The position numbers were made by a program, and so were the translations under genes. A stretch of 64,000 bases of DNA from Candidatus Raymondbacteria bacterium RIFOXYA2_FULL_49_16 (GTDB taxonomy: Bacteria; Fibrobacterota; OXYB2-FULL-49-7; XYB2-FULL-49-35): the NCBI GenBank assembly GCA_001789205.1, contig MFYT01000054.1, positions 8,139 through 72,138 on the forward strand, given 5' to 3'. Position 1 is the stretch's first letter. Each line of letters starts with the position of its first letter. Below are positions 8,535-16,542 of this stretch, piece by piece. Under the pieces are notes generated by a model that did not search any database, was not told where the DNA came from, and saw only the letters and a program-made list of their open reading frames with translations.

Positions 8535-10377
8535 ATTTGTATTTGAGAAAAATGTGCAATACATGAACATCAGAAGGGTTTATACCGGAAATACGGCCTG
8601 CCTGACCAAGGACCGATGGCTTGAAGAAAGTAAGTTTTTCAACCGCCTCATTAGTAAGGCCGGGTACTGTGGAATATTCGATGCCCTCGGGAATCTTTAT
8701 GTTTTCAATTGCATCGAAAGACTCAACCTCTTCCTGCTGTTTTTTTATATACCCATCATATTTAATAAGGATCTCTATCCTTAAAAGCTCTTCGTTTGAA
8801 AATCTTGTGGAAAAGTCCTTAAGCTCTTGTATAAATGACCAATTTATTTCCGGTCTTTTTAAAAACGAGAAGAGATTGGTATTCTCCTTTAATGGGGATT
8901 TGTTCATGGATCGTAGGAAAGGGTTGGCATCCTCTTTTTTCACAGGCTCTTTTTTAAAAGACTCAATTCCCGAATAGATACGCTTCCATTTCTGGACCGC
9001 ACTTTCATAGACATGTTTTTCAACAAGACCAAGATCAAATCCTTTTTTCATTAACCTTTCGTCCGCATTGTCCTGTCTGAGTAAAAGGCGGAACTCAGCC
9101 CTTGATGTGAACATGCGATAGGGCTCATCGGTCCCTTTGGTTATCAGGTCATCTATTAAAACACCAATATATGCTTCTGATCTTTTTAAAATAAACGGCG
9201 CCAGCTTGTTAATTTTTTTCCAAGCATTAATTCCTGCCATGAGACCCTGGGCCGCGGCTTCCTCATACCCAGAGGTTCCGTTGACCTGACCGGCAAAGAA
9301 AAGGTTATCAACGATCTTTGATTCAAGGCTGTTTTTAAGCTGGGTTGGAGGAAAAAAATCATATTCAATCGCATAGGCGGGTATATCAATGACCGCATCT
9401 TCAAGACCAGGTATTGTTCTGACAGCCTTGTCCTGAATTTCTCTTGGAAGGCAGTTTGAAAATCCATTTAAATATATATTCGGATGGATGCGTCCCTCTG
9501 GTTCAATAAATAGCTGGTGTGATTCTTTGTCTTTGAAATTTTTTAGCTTTGTTTCAATGGAAGGGCAATAACGGGGACCTATAGATAGAATCTCTCCAGA
9601 GGCCATGGGGGAGTGGTGAAAGTTTTTTCTTATATAGTCGTGGGTCTGTTTTGTTGTTCTTGTAATATAACAGGGAACCTGATCAATATCAATTTTCCCA
9701 GATGAATAGGAAAATGGTTTTGGTTCTATATCCCCTTCCTGTCTTGTAAGAACAGAATAATTAACAGACTCTTTTTTTATTCGTGCTGGTGTGCCTGTTT
9801 TTAATCTTTTTGAAATAATGCCAGCTTGGGTAAGGCTTTTGGTTAAACCGTGAACCGCAGACTCACCAATCCTTCCTGAGTGAAATTTCTCTCTTCCAAT
9901 GTGGATATATCCATTTAAAAATGTTCCACCTGAAAGAATAACTGTTTTTGCCCTATAATAGTTTCCCTTGATGGTCTTTACCCCAATTATGATTTTGTTT
10001 TTTATAACAATTTCAATTACTGTGTCTTCAATTATTGTTATATCTTTTATTTTTTGAAAATAGAGTGATAAATTTTTTGAATAATCATCCTTATCAATTT
10101 GTGCCCTTGGTCCCCATACTGCAGGTCCCTTACTCATATTCAACATTCTAAATTGTATTCCATACTTGTCTGCGAACTTTCCCATTAAACCACCAAGAGC
10201 GTCTATTTCTCGTACAATATGTCCTTTTGCAAGTCCTCCTATTGCTGGGTTGCAAGACATCTTCCCAAAAGAATTACTATCTGATGAAATAAAAACAACC
10301 TTCAACCCAAGCATAAATGAAGCGTATGCTGCCTCACAGCCAGCATGACCACCACCTATAACGACAACATCAACCAT
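8521..10377 (-). CDS. mnmG: tRNA uridine-5-carboxymethylaminomethyl modification enzyme MnmG (GidA)
   Basis: 618-residue FAD-dependent enzyme that, with MnmE, modifies wobble U34 of certain tRNAs. Motifs: the N-terminal dinucleotide-binding GGGHAGCEAA, GLAKGHIVREIDALGG and RMLNMSKGPAVWGPRAQIDK; then GYIHIGREKFHSGRIGE, LKTGTPARI, the FAD-binding NGTSGYEEAAAQGLMAGINA and TSRAEFRLLLRQDNAD. All are characteristic of MnmG. The ATG at 10377 was chosen; a GTG four codons upstream (10389) is possible. The 5' end lies 15 bp from a perfect parS palindrome, the common mnmG-next-to-origin arrangement. It is AT-rich like dnaA. Confidence 0.97.
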   Translation of the reverse strand: MVDVVVIGGGHAGCEAAYASFMLGLKVVFISSDSNSFGKMSCNPAIGGLAKGHIVREIDALGGLMGKFADKYGIQFRMLNMSKGPAVWGPRAQIDKDDYSKNLSLYFQKIKDITIIEDTVIEIVIKNKIIIGVKTIKGNYYRAKTVILSGGTFLNGYIHIGREKFHSGRIGESAVHGLTKSLTQAGIISKRLKTGTPARIKKESVNYSVLTRQEGDIEPKPFSYSSGKIDIDQVPCYITRTTKQTHDYIRKNFHHSPMASGEILSIGPRYCPSIETKLKNFKDKESHQLFIEPEGRIHPNIYLNGFSNCLPREIQDKAVRTIPGLEDAVIDIPAYAIEYDFFPPTQLKNSLESKIVDNLFFAGQVNGTSGYEEAAAQGLMAGINAWKKINKLAPFILKRSEAYIGVLIDDLITKGTDEPYRMFTSRAEFRLLLRQDNADERLMKKGFDLGLVEKHVYESAVQKWKRIYSGIESFKKEPVKKEDANPFLRSMNKSPLKENTNLFSFLKRPEINWSFIQELKDFSTRFSNEELLRIEILIKYDGYIKKQQEEVESFDAIENIKIPEGIEYSTVPGLTNEAVEKLTFFKPSVLGQAGRISGINPSDVHVLHIFLKYKYGKK

Positions 10378-10389
10378 TATTATATCCAC

Positions 10390-10598
10390 AATTGTTTCAC
10401 GTGAAACATTCTATTATTTTAAATAAGATTAAGAGAGTTATATTAGTAATAGTCTTTATATGTTAATAACCATAAAAAAACAGTGTAATGTATTTATTAT
10501 CAATAACTTAAAAATAAAATAGTATGTTAATATTTTGTTCAAAGAATTTTAAAAAGTTGGTTATTTGTTGAAGATCCATGTTTTTAACAAGTTATTAT
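10390..10598. other. AT-rich mnmG-dnaA intergenic region, candidate oriC
   Basis: About 209 bp between the mnmG start and the dnaA stop, roughly 80% A+T, with the parS palindrome at its left end. It holds one word matching a relaxed DnaA box (TGTTAATAA at 10461-10469, the complement of TTATTAACA) and near matches such as TTATCAATA. No tight cluster of perfect TTATCCACA boxes was found. Being non-coding, AT-rich and next to dnaA and parS makes it the best oriC candidate here. The 95-bp dnaA-rpmH gap is the alternative. Confidence 0.5.
10393..10408. promoter_or_regulatory. parS centromere site, perfect 16-bp palindrome
   Basis: TGTTTCACGTGAAACA, a perfect inverted repeat identical to the widely conserved ParB-binding site. 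It lies just upstream of mnmG and about 2.5 kb from the end of parA. ParB bound here would load and spread over the origin region. It is seen directly in the sequence, and its role follows from ParB-parS knowledge. Confidence 0.95.
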
Positions 10599-11903
10599 TC
10601 AATATGTAATAAGCTCTTTTGTGATAAATGCCATGTCATTTTTTATAAGCTGGTTTTCGGCCATAATTTTCTCAATATTTTTACACCCATGAACAACCGT
10701 ACTATGATCCTTTAAAAATATTTTTCCAATCCCCTTAAGCGATGCGTTTGTAAGCTTTCTTGAAAGATACATTGCCATCTGCCTTGGAACAACATTTTCT
10801 TTTTCTCTTGTTCCATTAATAATTTTTTCCGGGGTTGTTTTATAATATTTAGCCACCGTTTCTATGACCTCTTCAACATATATTTTCTTGTTTTCATCCC
10901 TGTTTTTAAAACTCAGGATCTCAATTGCCTTTGCATAGTCAATATCAACCGCGTACATGGAAGAATAGGCGAGCAACTTCACAATATATCCCTCCATCTC
11001 CCTTATGTTAGAAGACGAATTTTTAGCAATATAATCAATTACGTCGTCTTGAAGGTTGAGTCGGCTCTTTTCTGCCTTCATGTGGAGGATGGCTGTCTTT
11101 GTTTCAACATTTGGCGGTTGTATATCAACAGTGAGGCCGCTTTGGAACCTAGAAACCAGTCTGTCTTCCAGGTCTCCAAGGTCTTTTGGATGTTTATCGC
11201 TAGTAATAACTATCTGTTTGTTGTTTTGATACAATTCATTAAAAACATGGAAAAAGATCTCCTGGGTGCCAGGCTTTCCCTCAAGAAACTGAATGTCATC
11301 TATTAATAAAACACTACATGTTTTATAAAATCTATTAAAATCATCTTGTTTTTTAATTTCGAGGGATTTTATAAAATGATCCGTGAACTGCACAGAACTT
11401 TTCATGCAAATACGGTTGTCGGGAAAGGATTTCTGAATTAGATTTGCAATCGCATGGAGAAGGTGTGTTTTTCCAAGGCCTGTCCCGCCATAAATAAAAA
11501 GCGGGTTGAACCTGTTTTGGCCAGGGGTTTTTGCTATTGCAAGTGCGGCAGAATAGGCGAATTCATTGCTTTTACCTACAACAAAGTTCTCAAAGGTAAA
11601 ATCGTGATTGAGTGGAGACTCATATACTTCTGTGCGGACATCAGCATCTCCTGGCTTTATTTTTGCCGCCACCCGTATTGCATAATCAGTTCCTGTATTT
11701 TTTTTTAAACACTCTTTGATAAGCCGTGAATATTTGTCTTCTATAAAACCAGCGTGGATATCACCACCGCTGGTTATCAACAAGGCTTCGGTTGCGGAAA
11801 GCCGTGAAATCTCAAGATTCGAAAACCAGGTTTTAAAGGAATCTTCCCTTACCTGCTCTTTGATATCAACAAGGCAGCGCCGCCATAATTCGTTTTTATC
11901 CAT
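10599..11903 (-). CDS. dnaA: Chromosomal replication initiator DnaA
   Basis: 434 residues with all DnaA domains: N-terminal domain I (about 1-75, interaction with helicase loader), short linker, AAA+ domain with Walker A GGTGLGKTHLL (about 139-149) and Walker B LLIDDIQFLEGK, and the C-terminal DNA-binding domain IV with the DHSTVVHGCKNIEK signature. It binds DnaA boxes and opens oriC. The ATG at 11903 has AGGA about 5-6 nt upstream. It is divergent from rpmH across a 95-bp AT-rich gap. The linker is short and the protein slightly smaller than E. coli DnaA. Two DnaA-box-like words, TTATCAACA (11774-11782) and a related TATCAACA nearby, lie in its own 5' coding region and could serve autoregulation. 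Confidence 0.98.
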   Translation of the reverse strand: MDKNELWRRCLVDIKEQVREDSFKTWFSNLEISRLSATEALLITSGGDIHAGFIEDKYSRLIKECLKKNTGTDYAIRVAAKIKPGDADVRTEVYESPLNHDFTFENFVVGKSNEFAYSAALAIAKTPGQNRFNPLFIYGGTGLGKTHLLHAIANLIQKSFPDNRICMKSSVQFTDHFIKSLEIKKQDDFNRFYKTCSVLLIDDIQFLEGKPGTQEIFFHVFNELYQNNKQIVITSDKHPKDLGDLEDRLVSRFQSGLTVDIQPPNVETKTAILHMKAEKSRLNLQDDVIDYIAKNSSSNIREMEGYIVKLLAYSSMYAVDIDYAKAIEILSFKNRDENKKIYVEEVIETVAKYYKTTPEKIINGTREKENVVPRQMAMYLSRKLTNASLKGIGKIFLKDHSTVVHGCKNIEKIMAENQLIKNDMAFITKELITY

Positions 11904-11998
11904 TTTTTCCTGGGTAATAAAATACTTAATATATTATTTTATATAACCTTCTTTAAAGGACAATACTTTAATATTTAATTAAATAAAAGGAACCGACC
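11904..11998. promoter_or_regulatory. Divergent dnaA/rpmH promoter region
   Basis: 95-bp gap, very AT-rich (runs such as TTAATATATTATTTTATATAA), that must carry the promoters for leftward dnaA and rightward rpmH-rnpA-yidD-yidC. A rightward AAAGGA ribosome binding site precedes rpmH. I could not assign -35/-10 boxes with confidence because the AT richness gives many equivalents. Confidence 0.5.
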
Positions 11999-12148
11999 AT
12001 GAGACAACAGACACTGAACCGCACCAGCAATAGGAAAAGGAAACGGAAGCATGGGTTCAGGGCTCGGATGAAACACCGCACAGGACGGAACATCCTTGCG
12101 CGCAGGAGAAAGAAAAATCGGAAACGCCTTACTGTTTCTGATGAGTGA
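11999..12148 (+). CDS. rpmH: 50S ribosomal protein L34
   Basis: 49 residues, mostly Arg and Lys, with the L34 core ([39 protein letters not shown]). The family is usually 44-47 residues; here a short acidic tail (TVSDE) is added. The ATG at 11999 has AAAGGA 8 nt upstream. First gene of the rightward rpmH-rnpA-yidD-yidC set. The rnpA frame is the same as this one and begins two codons after this stop, so the pair are separated by only TGA plus one codon. Confidence 0.97.
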   Translation: MRQQTLNRTSNRKRKRKHGFRARMKHRTGRNILARRRKKNRKRLTVSDE

Positions 12149-12151
12149 CCT

Positions 12152-12445
12152 TTGGCCACTGAAAAGAACCCCGGACGGCTATACACGTTTTCAACAGAGT
12201 ATTTTTCTTTCACTGTCCACGAGGCCCAGGTTGCGGCGCCAACATTTATTTTTTGCCTGAAAAAGAGGCAGTACAACGCGGTGAAGCGCAACTACATTAA
12301 ACGCAGGGTGCGGGAGTTTTTCATGATTCGTTGTGCGCGGGCGCCCTGGTCTGTCAGGATCGTTTCCCTCAAACCGGCACCCCGGCGGCTCAAAGAAGTT
12401 TTAACAGGCGACCTTAATGCATTCAAGACACAGTGCGGTATATAG
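12152..12445 (+). CDS. rnpA: Ribonuclease P protein component
   Basis: 97-residue protein subunit of RNase P, which matures tRNA 5' ends. The diagnostic block is KRQYNAVKRNYIKRRVREFF (about residues 38-57), matching the RNR motif with N-A-V-x-R-N-x-I-K-R. The N-terminus is shorter than usual (the family is about 115 residues). The start is limited by the in-frame rpmH stop to TTG at 12152 or later. Upstream GAGTGA may act as a weak ribosome binding site, suggesting translational coupling to rpmH. The 3' end overlaps yidD by 29 bp. Position between rpmH and yidD strongly supports the call. Confidence 0.92.
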   Translation: MATEKNPGRLYTFSTEYFSFTVHEAQVAAPTFIFCLKKRQYNAVKRNYIKRRVREFFMIRCARAPWSVRIVSLKPAPRRLKEVLTGDLNAFKTQCGI

Positions 12446-12677
12446 CATTTCGCGATGTATCGTCTGGATATATAAGGCGATCATATATCCGGTTTTTCCC
12501 AACACCTGCAAATTTACCCCCTCGTGCTCAGAATACATGCTCCAGGCCATAGCCCTTCACGGCGGCTTCAGAGGCGCCATGTTGGGTGTCCGCCGTTTTT
12601 TCAAATGCCACCCTTTTACCAAAGGCGGCATTGACCCCGTACCCCATTCCTTAAAGGAGACCCTGCCCTGTGGATAG
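12417..12677 (+). CDS. yidD: Membrane protein insertion efficiency factor YidD
   Basis: 86 residues. It has the YidD hallmark IYKAIIYPVFPNTCKFTPSCSEYMLQAIALHGGFRGAMLGVRRFFKCHPFTKGGIDPVP, including three conserved Cys and the C-x-F-x-P-S-C-S-E-Y box. The N-terminus carries an amphipathic hydrophobic stretch for membrane association. The ATG at 12417 lies within rnpA (29-bp overlap) and the end overlaps yidC by 8 bp, so the four genes are tightly coupled. It helps YidC-dependent insertion of membrane proteins. Confidence 0.95.
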   Translation: MHSRHSAVYSISRCIVWIYKAIIYPVFPNTCKFTPSCSEYMLQAIALHGGFRGAMLGVRRFFKCHPFTKGGIDPVPHSLKETLPCG

Positions 12678-14424
12678 AAACCTGGTCTTTGCATTTGTGC
12701 TGATGATCGGCGCATTCATTTTTTTTAACAGCGACTTATACAACAAAACCATCATGGGAAAAAAGGATGATCCTCTGCACGTGGAGGAATCGGCTCCCAA
12801 CACAGAAAGCAGGGAAACAGGGCCGTCGTCCGATGCGCAGTTGCTCAAGACCATAGAAGAGAAAAAAGCCGAGATTATTGACCAGACGATCGGTATTGTT
12901 GTCCCCGACAGCGCATCGCGCACCATTACAGTTATTGGCGATAAATTTATCGGCACTATCAATACGCGCGGGGCCGTTGTCTCCTCGTGGCAGCTGAGCG
13001 AGTATGTCGATTCCAGCGGAAATAACGTGGATCTTATTCCCAGGCATTCCGGCAACATGCTCAATCTGACAATAGACCGGACAAATTTTGACGGCGCGGA
13101 ATTTTCAACCGAAGCCGCCGATACTGTGATACTGCGGGGAAACCAGACCCTTGTGTTTACTTATGTTTCGCCCGAGGGGGTTGTTGTTGAGAAAGGCTTT
13201 ATGTTTTCCAGGGACGCGTATGATTTCAGGTTCTATTTTACCCTCAAAGGGACACGGGCCAACGAATATACCCTCGGCTGGAAATCGGGCATTACCGAGA
13301 CGGAAAAAGATTACGACGGCCAGTATGCGGATGATCCTATAGGAATTTTTTACGGAGACGACGTTGATCATCCGGTCGGCAAAAAAGATACGCTGAAGGA
13401 AATAGAAGGCAGCACGAAATGGGTATCGCTCAAATCAAAATATTTCAGCGGCACGTTGCAGCCCGACGAATCGGGTGAACTGCGCATGCGGTTCGTCAAA
13501 TTGGGTACAACGCCCTATTCGAACAATAGCCTGAATTTTTCGGTCGACATAAGTGACAGGATCGACCAGGACACCGTTGCCTATCGCGTATATCTTATTC
13601 CCAATAAATACGGTGTTCTCAAGGGATACGGCATCAAACTCGACAAGACCTTGTTTAAGGGCTATTCCTGGTTTTTCAAGGCCGATATCTGGTTTCCGCC
13701 TCTGTGCGGCCTGGTGCTCTACGTTCTTAATTTTTTCTACGGCCTAATTCCCAACTACGGAGTTGCCATTATTTTTCTCACTATTCTTAGCAAGATCATC
13801 ACCTATCCGCTTTCCTTAAAAAGCATGAAGTCAATGGCACGCATGAAAAAGCTGCAGCCGAAAATGGCGCAGATAAGGGAAAAATACAAGAACGACCCCA
13901 TGAATATGAACAAAGCGGTCATGAACATGTACAAGGAGGAGGGGGTAAGCCCCTTGGGCGGCGCAGGGTGTGTTCCCATTGTGCTGCAGATGCCCATTTT
14001 TATTGCGCTCTTTGTGACCCTGCGCAAGGCCATTGAGCTGCGCGGCGCGCCTTTCATTCTCTGGATCAAGGACCTATCTGGCCCCGAAGCAATTTATATG
14101 CTACCGTCAAAAATTCTTTTTTACGGACCCAACGTGTCGGTCCTCACTGTTCTTATGGCCATTTCAACCTATTTCCAGAGCAAACAGACCATGACAGACC
14201 CCAAACAGAAGTCCATGGTCTACATAATGCCTGTTGTCATGCTTTTTTTCTTCAACAGCATGCCCTCGGGCCTTATTCTGTACTGGACGCTGAGCAATAT
14301 TCTTGGCATTGCGCAGAACGCGTTTTTCAAGCCTAATCTTGACAACGAACCGCCACTAAAAAAGAAAAAGCCCTTCAGGGCAATGTCGTACAACGAACTG
14401 TTGAAAAAACGCGCGGGAAAATAG
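12670..14424 (+). CDS. yidC: Membrane protein insertase YidC
   Basis: 584-residue insertase of Gram-negative type. An N-terminal membrane helix (about residues 4-20) is followed by a large periplasmic beta-sandwich (about 60-340). The conserved five-helix Oxa1 core follows (about 350-555) with GVAIIFLTILSKIITYPLS, KMAQIREKYKNDP, GGAGCVPIVLQMPIFIALFVTLR and NSMPSGLILYWTLSNILGIAQ. A basic cytoplasmic tail ends the protein. GTG start at 12670, overlapping yidD. The large periplasmic domain is a good indicator of a Gram-negative cell envelope. Confidence 0.97.
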   Translation: MDRNLVFAFVLMIGAFIFFNSDLYNKTIMGKKDDPLHVEESAPNTESRETGPSSDAQLLKTIEEKKAEIIDQTIGIVVPDSASRTITVIGDKFIGTINTRGAVVSSWQLSEYVDSSGNNVDLIPRHSGNMLNLTIDRTNFDGAEFSTEAADTVILRGNQTLVFTYVSPEGVVVEKGFMFSRDAYDFRFYFTLKGTRANEYTLGWKSGITETEKDYDGQYADDPIGIFYGDDVDHPVGKKDTLKEIEGSTKWVSLKSKYFSGTLQPDESGELRMRFVKLGTTPYSNNSLNFSVDISDRIDQDTVAYRVYLIPNKYGVLKGYGIKLDKTLFKGYSWFFKADIWFPPLCGLVLYVLNFFYGLIPNYGVAIIFLTILSKIITYPLSLKSMKSMARMKKLQPKMAQIREKYKNDPMNMNKAVMNMYKEEGVSPLGGAGCVPIVLQMPIFIALFVTLRKAIELRGAPFILWIKDLSGPEAIYMLPSKILFYGPNVSVLTVLMAISTYFQSKQTMTDPKQKSMVYIMPVVMLFFFNSMPSGLILYWTLSNILGIAQNAFFKPNLDNEPPLKKKKPFRAMSYNELLKKRAGK

Positions 14425-14431
14425 GGAGTGC

Positions 14432-14453
14432 TGCCTTCGGCTTCGCTCAGGCA
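14432..14453 (+). repeat. Conserved-loop hairpin, copy 1
   Basis: Stem TGCC/GGCA enclosing the 14-nt loop TTCGGCTTCGCTCA, just after the yidC stop and before the end of the convergent sugar kinase gene. The stem is short here (6 bp if one mismatch is allowed). It belongs to a family of five hairpins in this window that share the loop while the stems differ. It may double as a weak bidirectional terminator. Confidence 0.6.
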
Positions 14454-14510
14454 ACAGAGCCAGTACAAGACGAGTCAAACATCATAATACCTTCAGGGAA
14501 GGGGCCCTGT

Positions 14511-14546
14511 CACCCGTACGGTGAGCGCAGCCGAACCGAACGGGTG
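14511..14546 (-). repeat. Conserved-loop hairpin, copy 2
   Basis: Read on the minus strand: 11-bp arms CACCCGTTCGG and CCGTACGGGTG (one T-T mismatch) around the loop TTCGGCTGCGCTCA. It lies in the yidC-pfkB convergent gap, opposite in orientation to copy 1. The arm sequences are unrelated to the other copies, while the loop is nearly identical. Confidence 0.75.
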
Positions 14547-14551
14547 AAGCG

Positions 14552-15475
14552 CTAATGCAGTATATTTCCAGGACGGACATTAAGGGCATTGAGCGCAGCA
14601 CAGCGCATGCCCTCGCGAATGGCGGTGACAAGTGGCGCGGCGCAGGAAAGCTGTGACGCCAACCCAGCGGTAAAAGCGTCCCCCGAGCCAGTGCTGTTCA
14701 CGGCCCGGATCTGTTTCACACCCACGCTCCCAATCCTGCCCCCATCAGCAAAGAGCACGGGAAAACGGCCGCGGGTAAGCACCACGGCGCATCCGTATTT
14801 TTTATTCAGCGACACCATGGTTTTCTCGACCCTGTGAAGCAGGCGGGCATTTTCACTCGACTCCGAAGCAGCAACGCCTGGAACAAATGTAGAAACAAAT
14901 TCTGCAAAATTCGGTTTTATAACCTGCGGTCCATATTCAAGGCAGCGAACCAGGTCTTTGCCTTTGATATCAAGAATAACGCGGACCTTCCACCTGCGGG
15001 CAGTGCGCACCATCCAGGGATATAGACTATCTGAAAAGCCCGTGGCTTTTGTGCCGGAAATAACAAGCGTATGAGCGTGGGTAATGCGGCGGAGAAAAAG
15101 ATTTTTGACACGGGCCTGGGTCAATCGGGTGACTGGGTCAGCCTCTTCGACAATTTCCGTTGTCTGGCCTGTTGCCGTATGTATCAGCGTATAGCAGAAA
15201 CGGATAGCCAAAGGAGCGGGCGCCGTATGCAGGCAAAGGACATGTTGTTTCGCGAGCGCGAGAAAACGGGCCGCGTTCCATCCGCCCGCCTGCGTTATGA
15301 GCTCGGCTTTGCATCCCAGCTGGCCCAAGACCCTGATGACATTGACGCCTTTGCCGCTGGCATCTTCGTATAAAGCCTCGACGCGATTGACCTCGCCGTG
15401 GATTAATTTTTTGAGCACCACGGTTTTTTGCAGGACCGGATTGAGACAGACAGTGAGAAAGAGGCGGGGATTCAT
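14552..15475 (-). CDS. PfkB-family sugar-phosphate kinase (1-phosphofructokinase/tagatose-6-P kinase type)
   Basis: 307-residue ribokinase-superfamily kinase. N-terminal LFLTVCLNPVLQKTVVLKKLIHGEVNRVE is typical of the FruK/LacC branch (CLNPxxD/Q). EDASGKGVNVIRVLGQLG is the sugar-binding block, and NSTGSGDAFTAGLASQL contains the anion hole and catalytic Asp (GSGDAF). The substrate is likely a fructose- or tagatose-phosphate, but specificity cannot be fixed. The usual Asp of the CLNPAxD motif appears replaced by Gln (NPVLQKT), which is notable. ATG at 15475 chosen; a TTG at 15487 directly after the purU stop is possible. No clear Shine-Dalgarno, consistent with coupling to purU. Confidence 0.85.
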   Translation of the reverse strand: MNPRLFLTVCLNPVLQKTVVLKKLIHGEVNRVEALYEDASGKGVNVIRVLGQLGCKAELITQAGGWNAARFLALAKQHVLCLHTAPAPLAIRFCYTLIHTATGQTTEIVEEADPVTRLTQARVKNLFLRRITHAHTLVISGTKATGFSDSLYPWMVRTARRWKVRVILDIKGKDLVRCLEYGPQVIKPNFAEFVSTFVPGVAASESSENARLLHRVEKTMVSLNKKYGCAVVLTRGRFPVLFADGGRIGSVGVKQIRAVNSTGSGDAFTAGLASQLSCAAPLVTAIREGMRCAALNALNVRPGNILH

Positions 15476-15487
15476 GGGCTGAAGCAA

Positions 15488-16345
15488 TCAGTCAAAAACA
15501 ACGGTCTTGTTTTTGTACACCAGCACGGTACGTTGCAGATGGGACCAGATGCCGCGCGAGAGGACGATTTTTTCCAGGTCGCGTCCTTTGCGTATCAGGT
15601 CGTCTATTGAATCGCGGTGCGAGATGCGGACAATGTCCTGCTTAATAATGGGCCCCGCATCAAGATCAGTGGTCACATAGTGGCAGGTTGCGCCGATGAT
15701 TTTGACCCCCCGGGCGTGGGCGGCATGGTAAGGCTTTGCGCCGACAAAGGCCGGCAAAAACGAATGGTGGATGTTTATGATTCGCGAAGGATACTGTACC
15801 ACAAAATCAGCGGAGAGGATCTGCATGTAGCGGGCCAAAACAATGAAATCGATCCGGTGTTCATTGAGCAGTGCGAGCGCCTTTTCTTCCTGGGCAGCCT
15901 TTGTTTCACGTGAAACCGGAAGCAGGTGAAAAGCAATGCCGAACCGCTCAGCGACTGGACGCAGGTCTTCGTGGTTGCTGATGATAAGCGGGATTTTTAC
16001 CTTCCAGTCACCCGATTCATAACTCGAGAGCATGTCGTACAAACAATGGGAGAGTTTTGACACAAAGACGGCCATGCGCTGTACCTGGTCTGAAAAATGA
16101 ATTTCAAACGAAAGATTGAGCGGAGCAGCAACAGCAGAGGAAAAAACCTCTCTAATTTTTTCAGCGGGAACCGCAAATCCTTCAAGATCCCATTCCACAC
16201 GCATGAAAAAGGCCTTTTCCACCACATCAACATGCTGGTCGAGGTCGAGGATGTTCCCTTTGTTGCTATAGATGAATTCAGTGACCGCAGCGACTATGCC
16301 TTTGCGGTCCGGACAGTTGATAAGCAGAATGGCAGATGAACCCAT
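15488..16345 (-). CDS. purU: Formyltetrahydrofolate deformylase
   Basis: 285 residues. An N-terminal ACT domain (LLINCPDRKGIVAAVTEFIYSNKGNILDLDQHVD, about 6-40) and a C-terminal formyltransferase-fold domain. The latter contains LLPVSRETKAAQE, IDFIVLARYMQIL, INIHHSFLPAFVGAKPYHAAHARGVKIIGATCHYVTTDLDAGPII (catalytic Asn-His-Asp region) and QDIVRISH. It hydrolyses 10-formyl-THF to formate and THF. The ATG at 16345 matches the normal N-terminus; no strong Shine-Dalgarno is seen. The gene contains a near-perfect parS site (15902-15917) encoding VSRET. Two conserved-loop hairpins lie just upstream of its start. Confidence 0.95.
   Translation of the reverse strand: MGSSAILLINCPDRKGIVAAVTEFIYSNKGNILDLDQHVDVVEKAFFMRVEWDLEGFAVPAEKIREVFSSAVAAPLNLSFEIHFSDQVQRMAVFVSKLSHCLYDMLSSYESGDWKVKIPLIISNHEDLRPVAERFGIAFHLLPVSRETKAAQEEKALALLNEHRIDFIVLARYMQILSADFVVQYPSRIINIHHSFLPAFVGAKPYHAAHARGVKIIGATCHYVTTDLDAGPIIKQDIVRISHRDSIDDLIRKGRDLEKIVLSRGIWSHLQRTVLVYKNKTVVFD
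15902..15917. promoter_or_regulatory. Second parS site, inside purU
   Basis: TGTTTCACGTGAAACC, 15 of 16 bases identical to the perfect site at 10393-10408, with the 14-bp core GTTTCACGTGAAAC intact. It is placed within the purU coding sequence about 5.5 kb from the first site. Multiple parS sites near oriC, some inside genes, are usual in bacteria. Confidence 0.88.
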
Positions 16346-16394
16346 ACGGTAAAAATGGTAATTCACAGCGGGTGAAGGCAATGGAGGATTTTCG

Positions 16395-16424
16395 CCGCAT
16401 GGTTCGACTACGCTCACCATGCGG
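16395..16424 (+). repeat. Conserved-loop hairpin, copy 3
   Basis: Perfect 8-bp arms CCGCATGG/CCATGCGG around loop TTCGACTACGCTCA, upstream of purU in the 197-bp gap to the cysteine synthase stop. Inside the purU 5' region it could be transcribed as part of a leader. Confidence 0.75.
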
Positions 16425-16462
16425 TTGGAAAAAGAGGTAGATCTCGTGGGCGAGGGGGAGGC

Positions 16463-16488
16463 GCCCGTAGAGCGAAGTCCAAACGGGC
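16463..16488 (-). repeat. Conserved-loop hairpin, copy 4 (diverged)
   Basis: Minus strand arms GCCCGT/ACGGGC around TTGGACTTCGCTCT, two changes from the common loop. It is 39 bp from copy 3 and inverted relative to it, mirroring the inverted pair formed by copies 1 and 2. Confidence 0.55.
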
Positions 16489-16542
16489 ATCGCATATATA
16501 AGTCTGTGCGTCGTTTAACCCTGGCCGTACGTGTCGGGAGGA

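Noticed and set aside
10461-10469. TGTTAATAA as proof of a DnaA box
   Set aside because: Single relaxed match in an 80% AT region; expected by chance, so oriC is only proposed from context.
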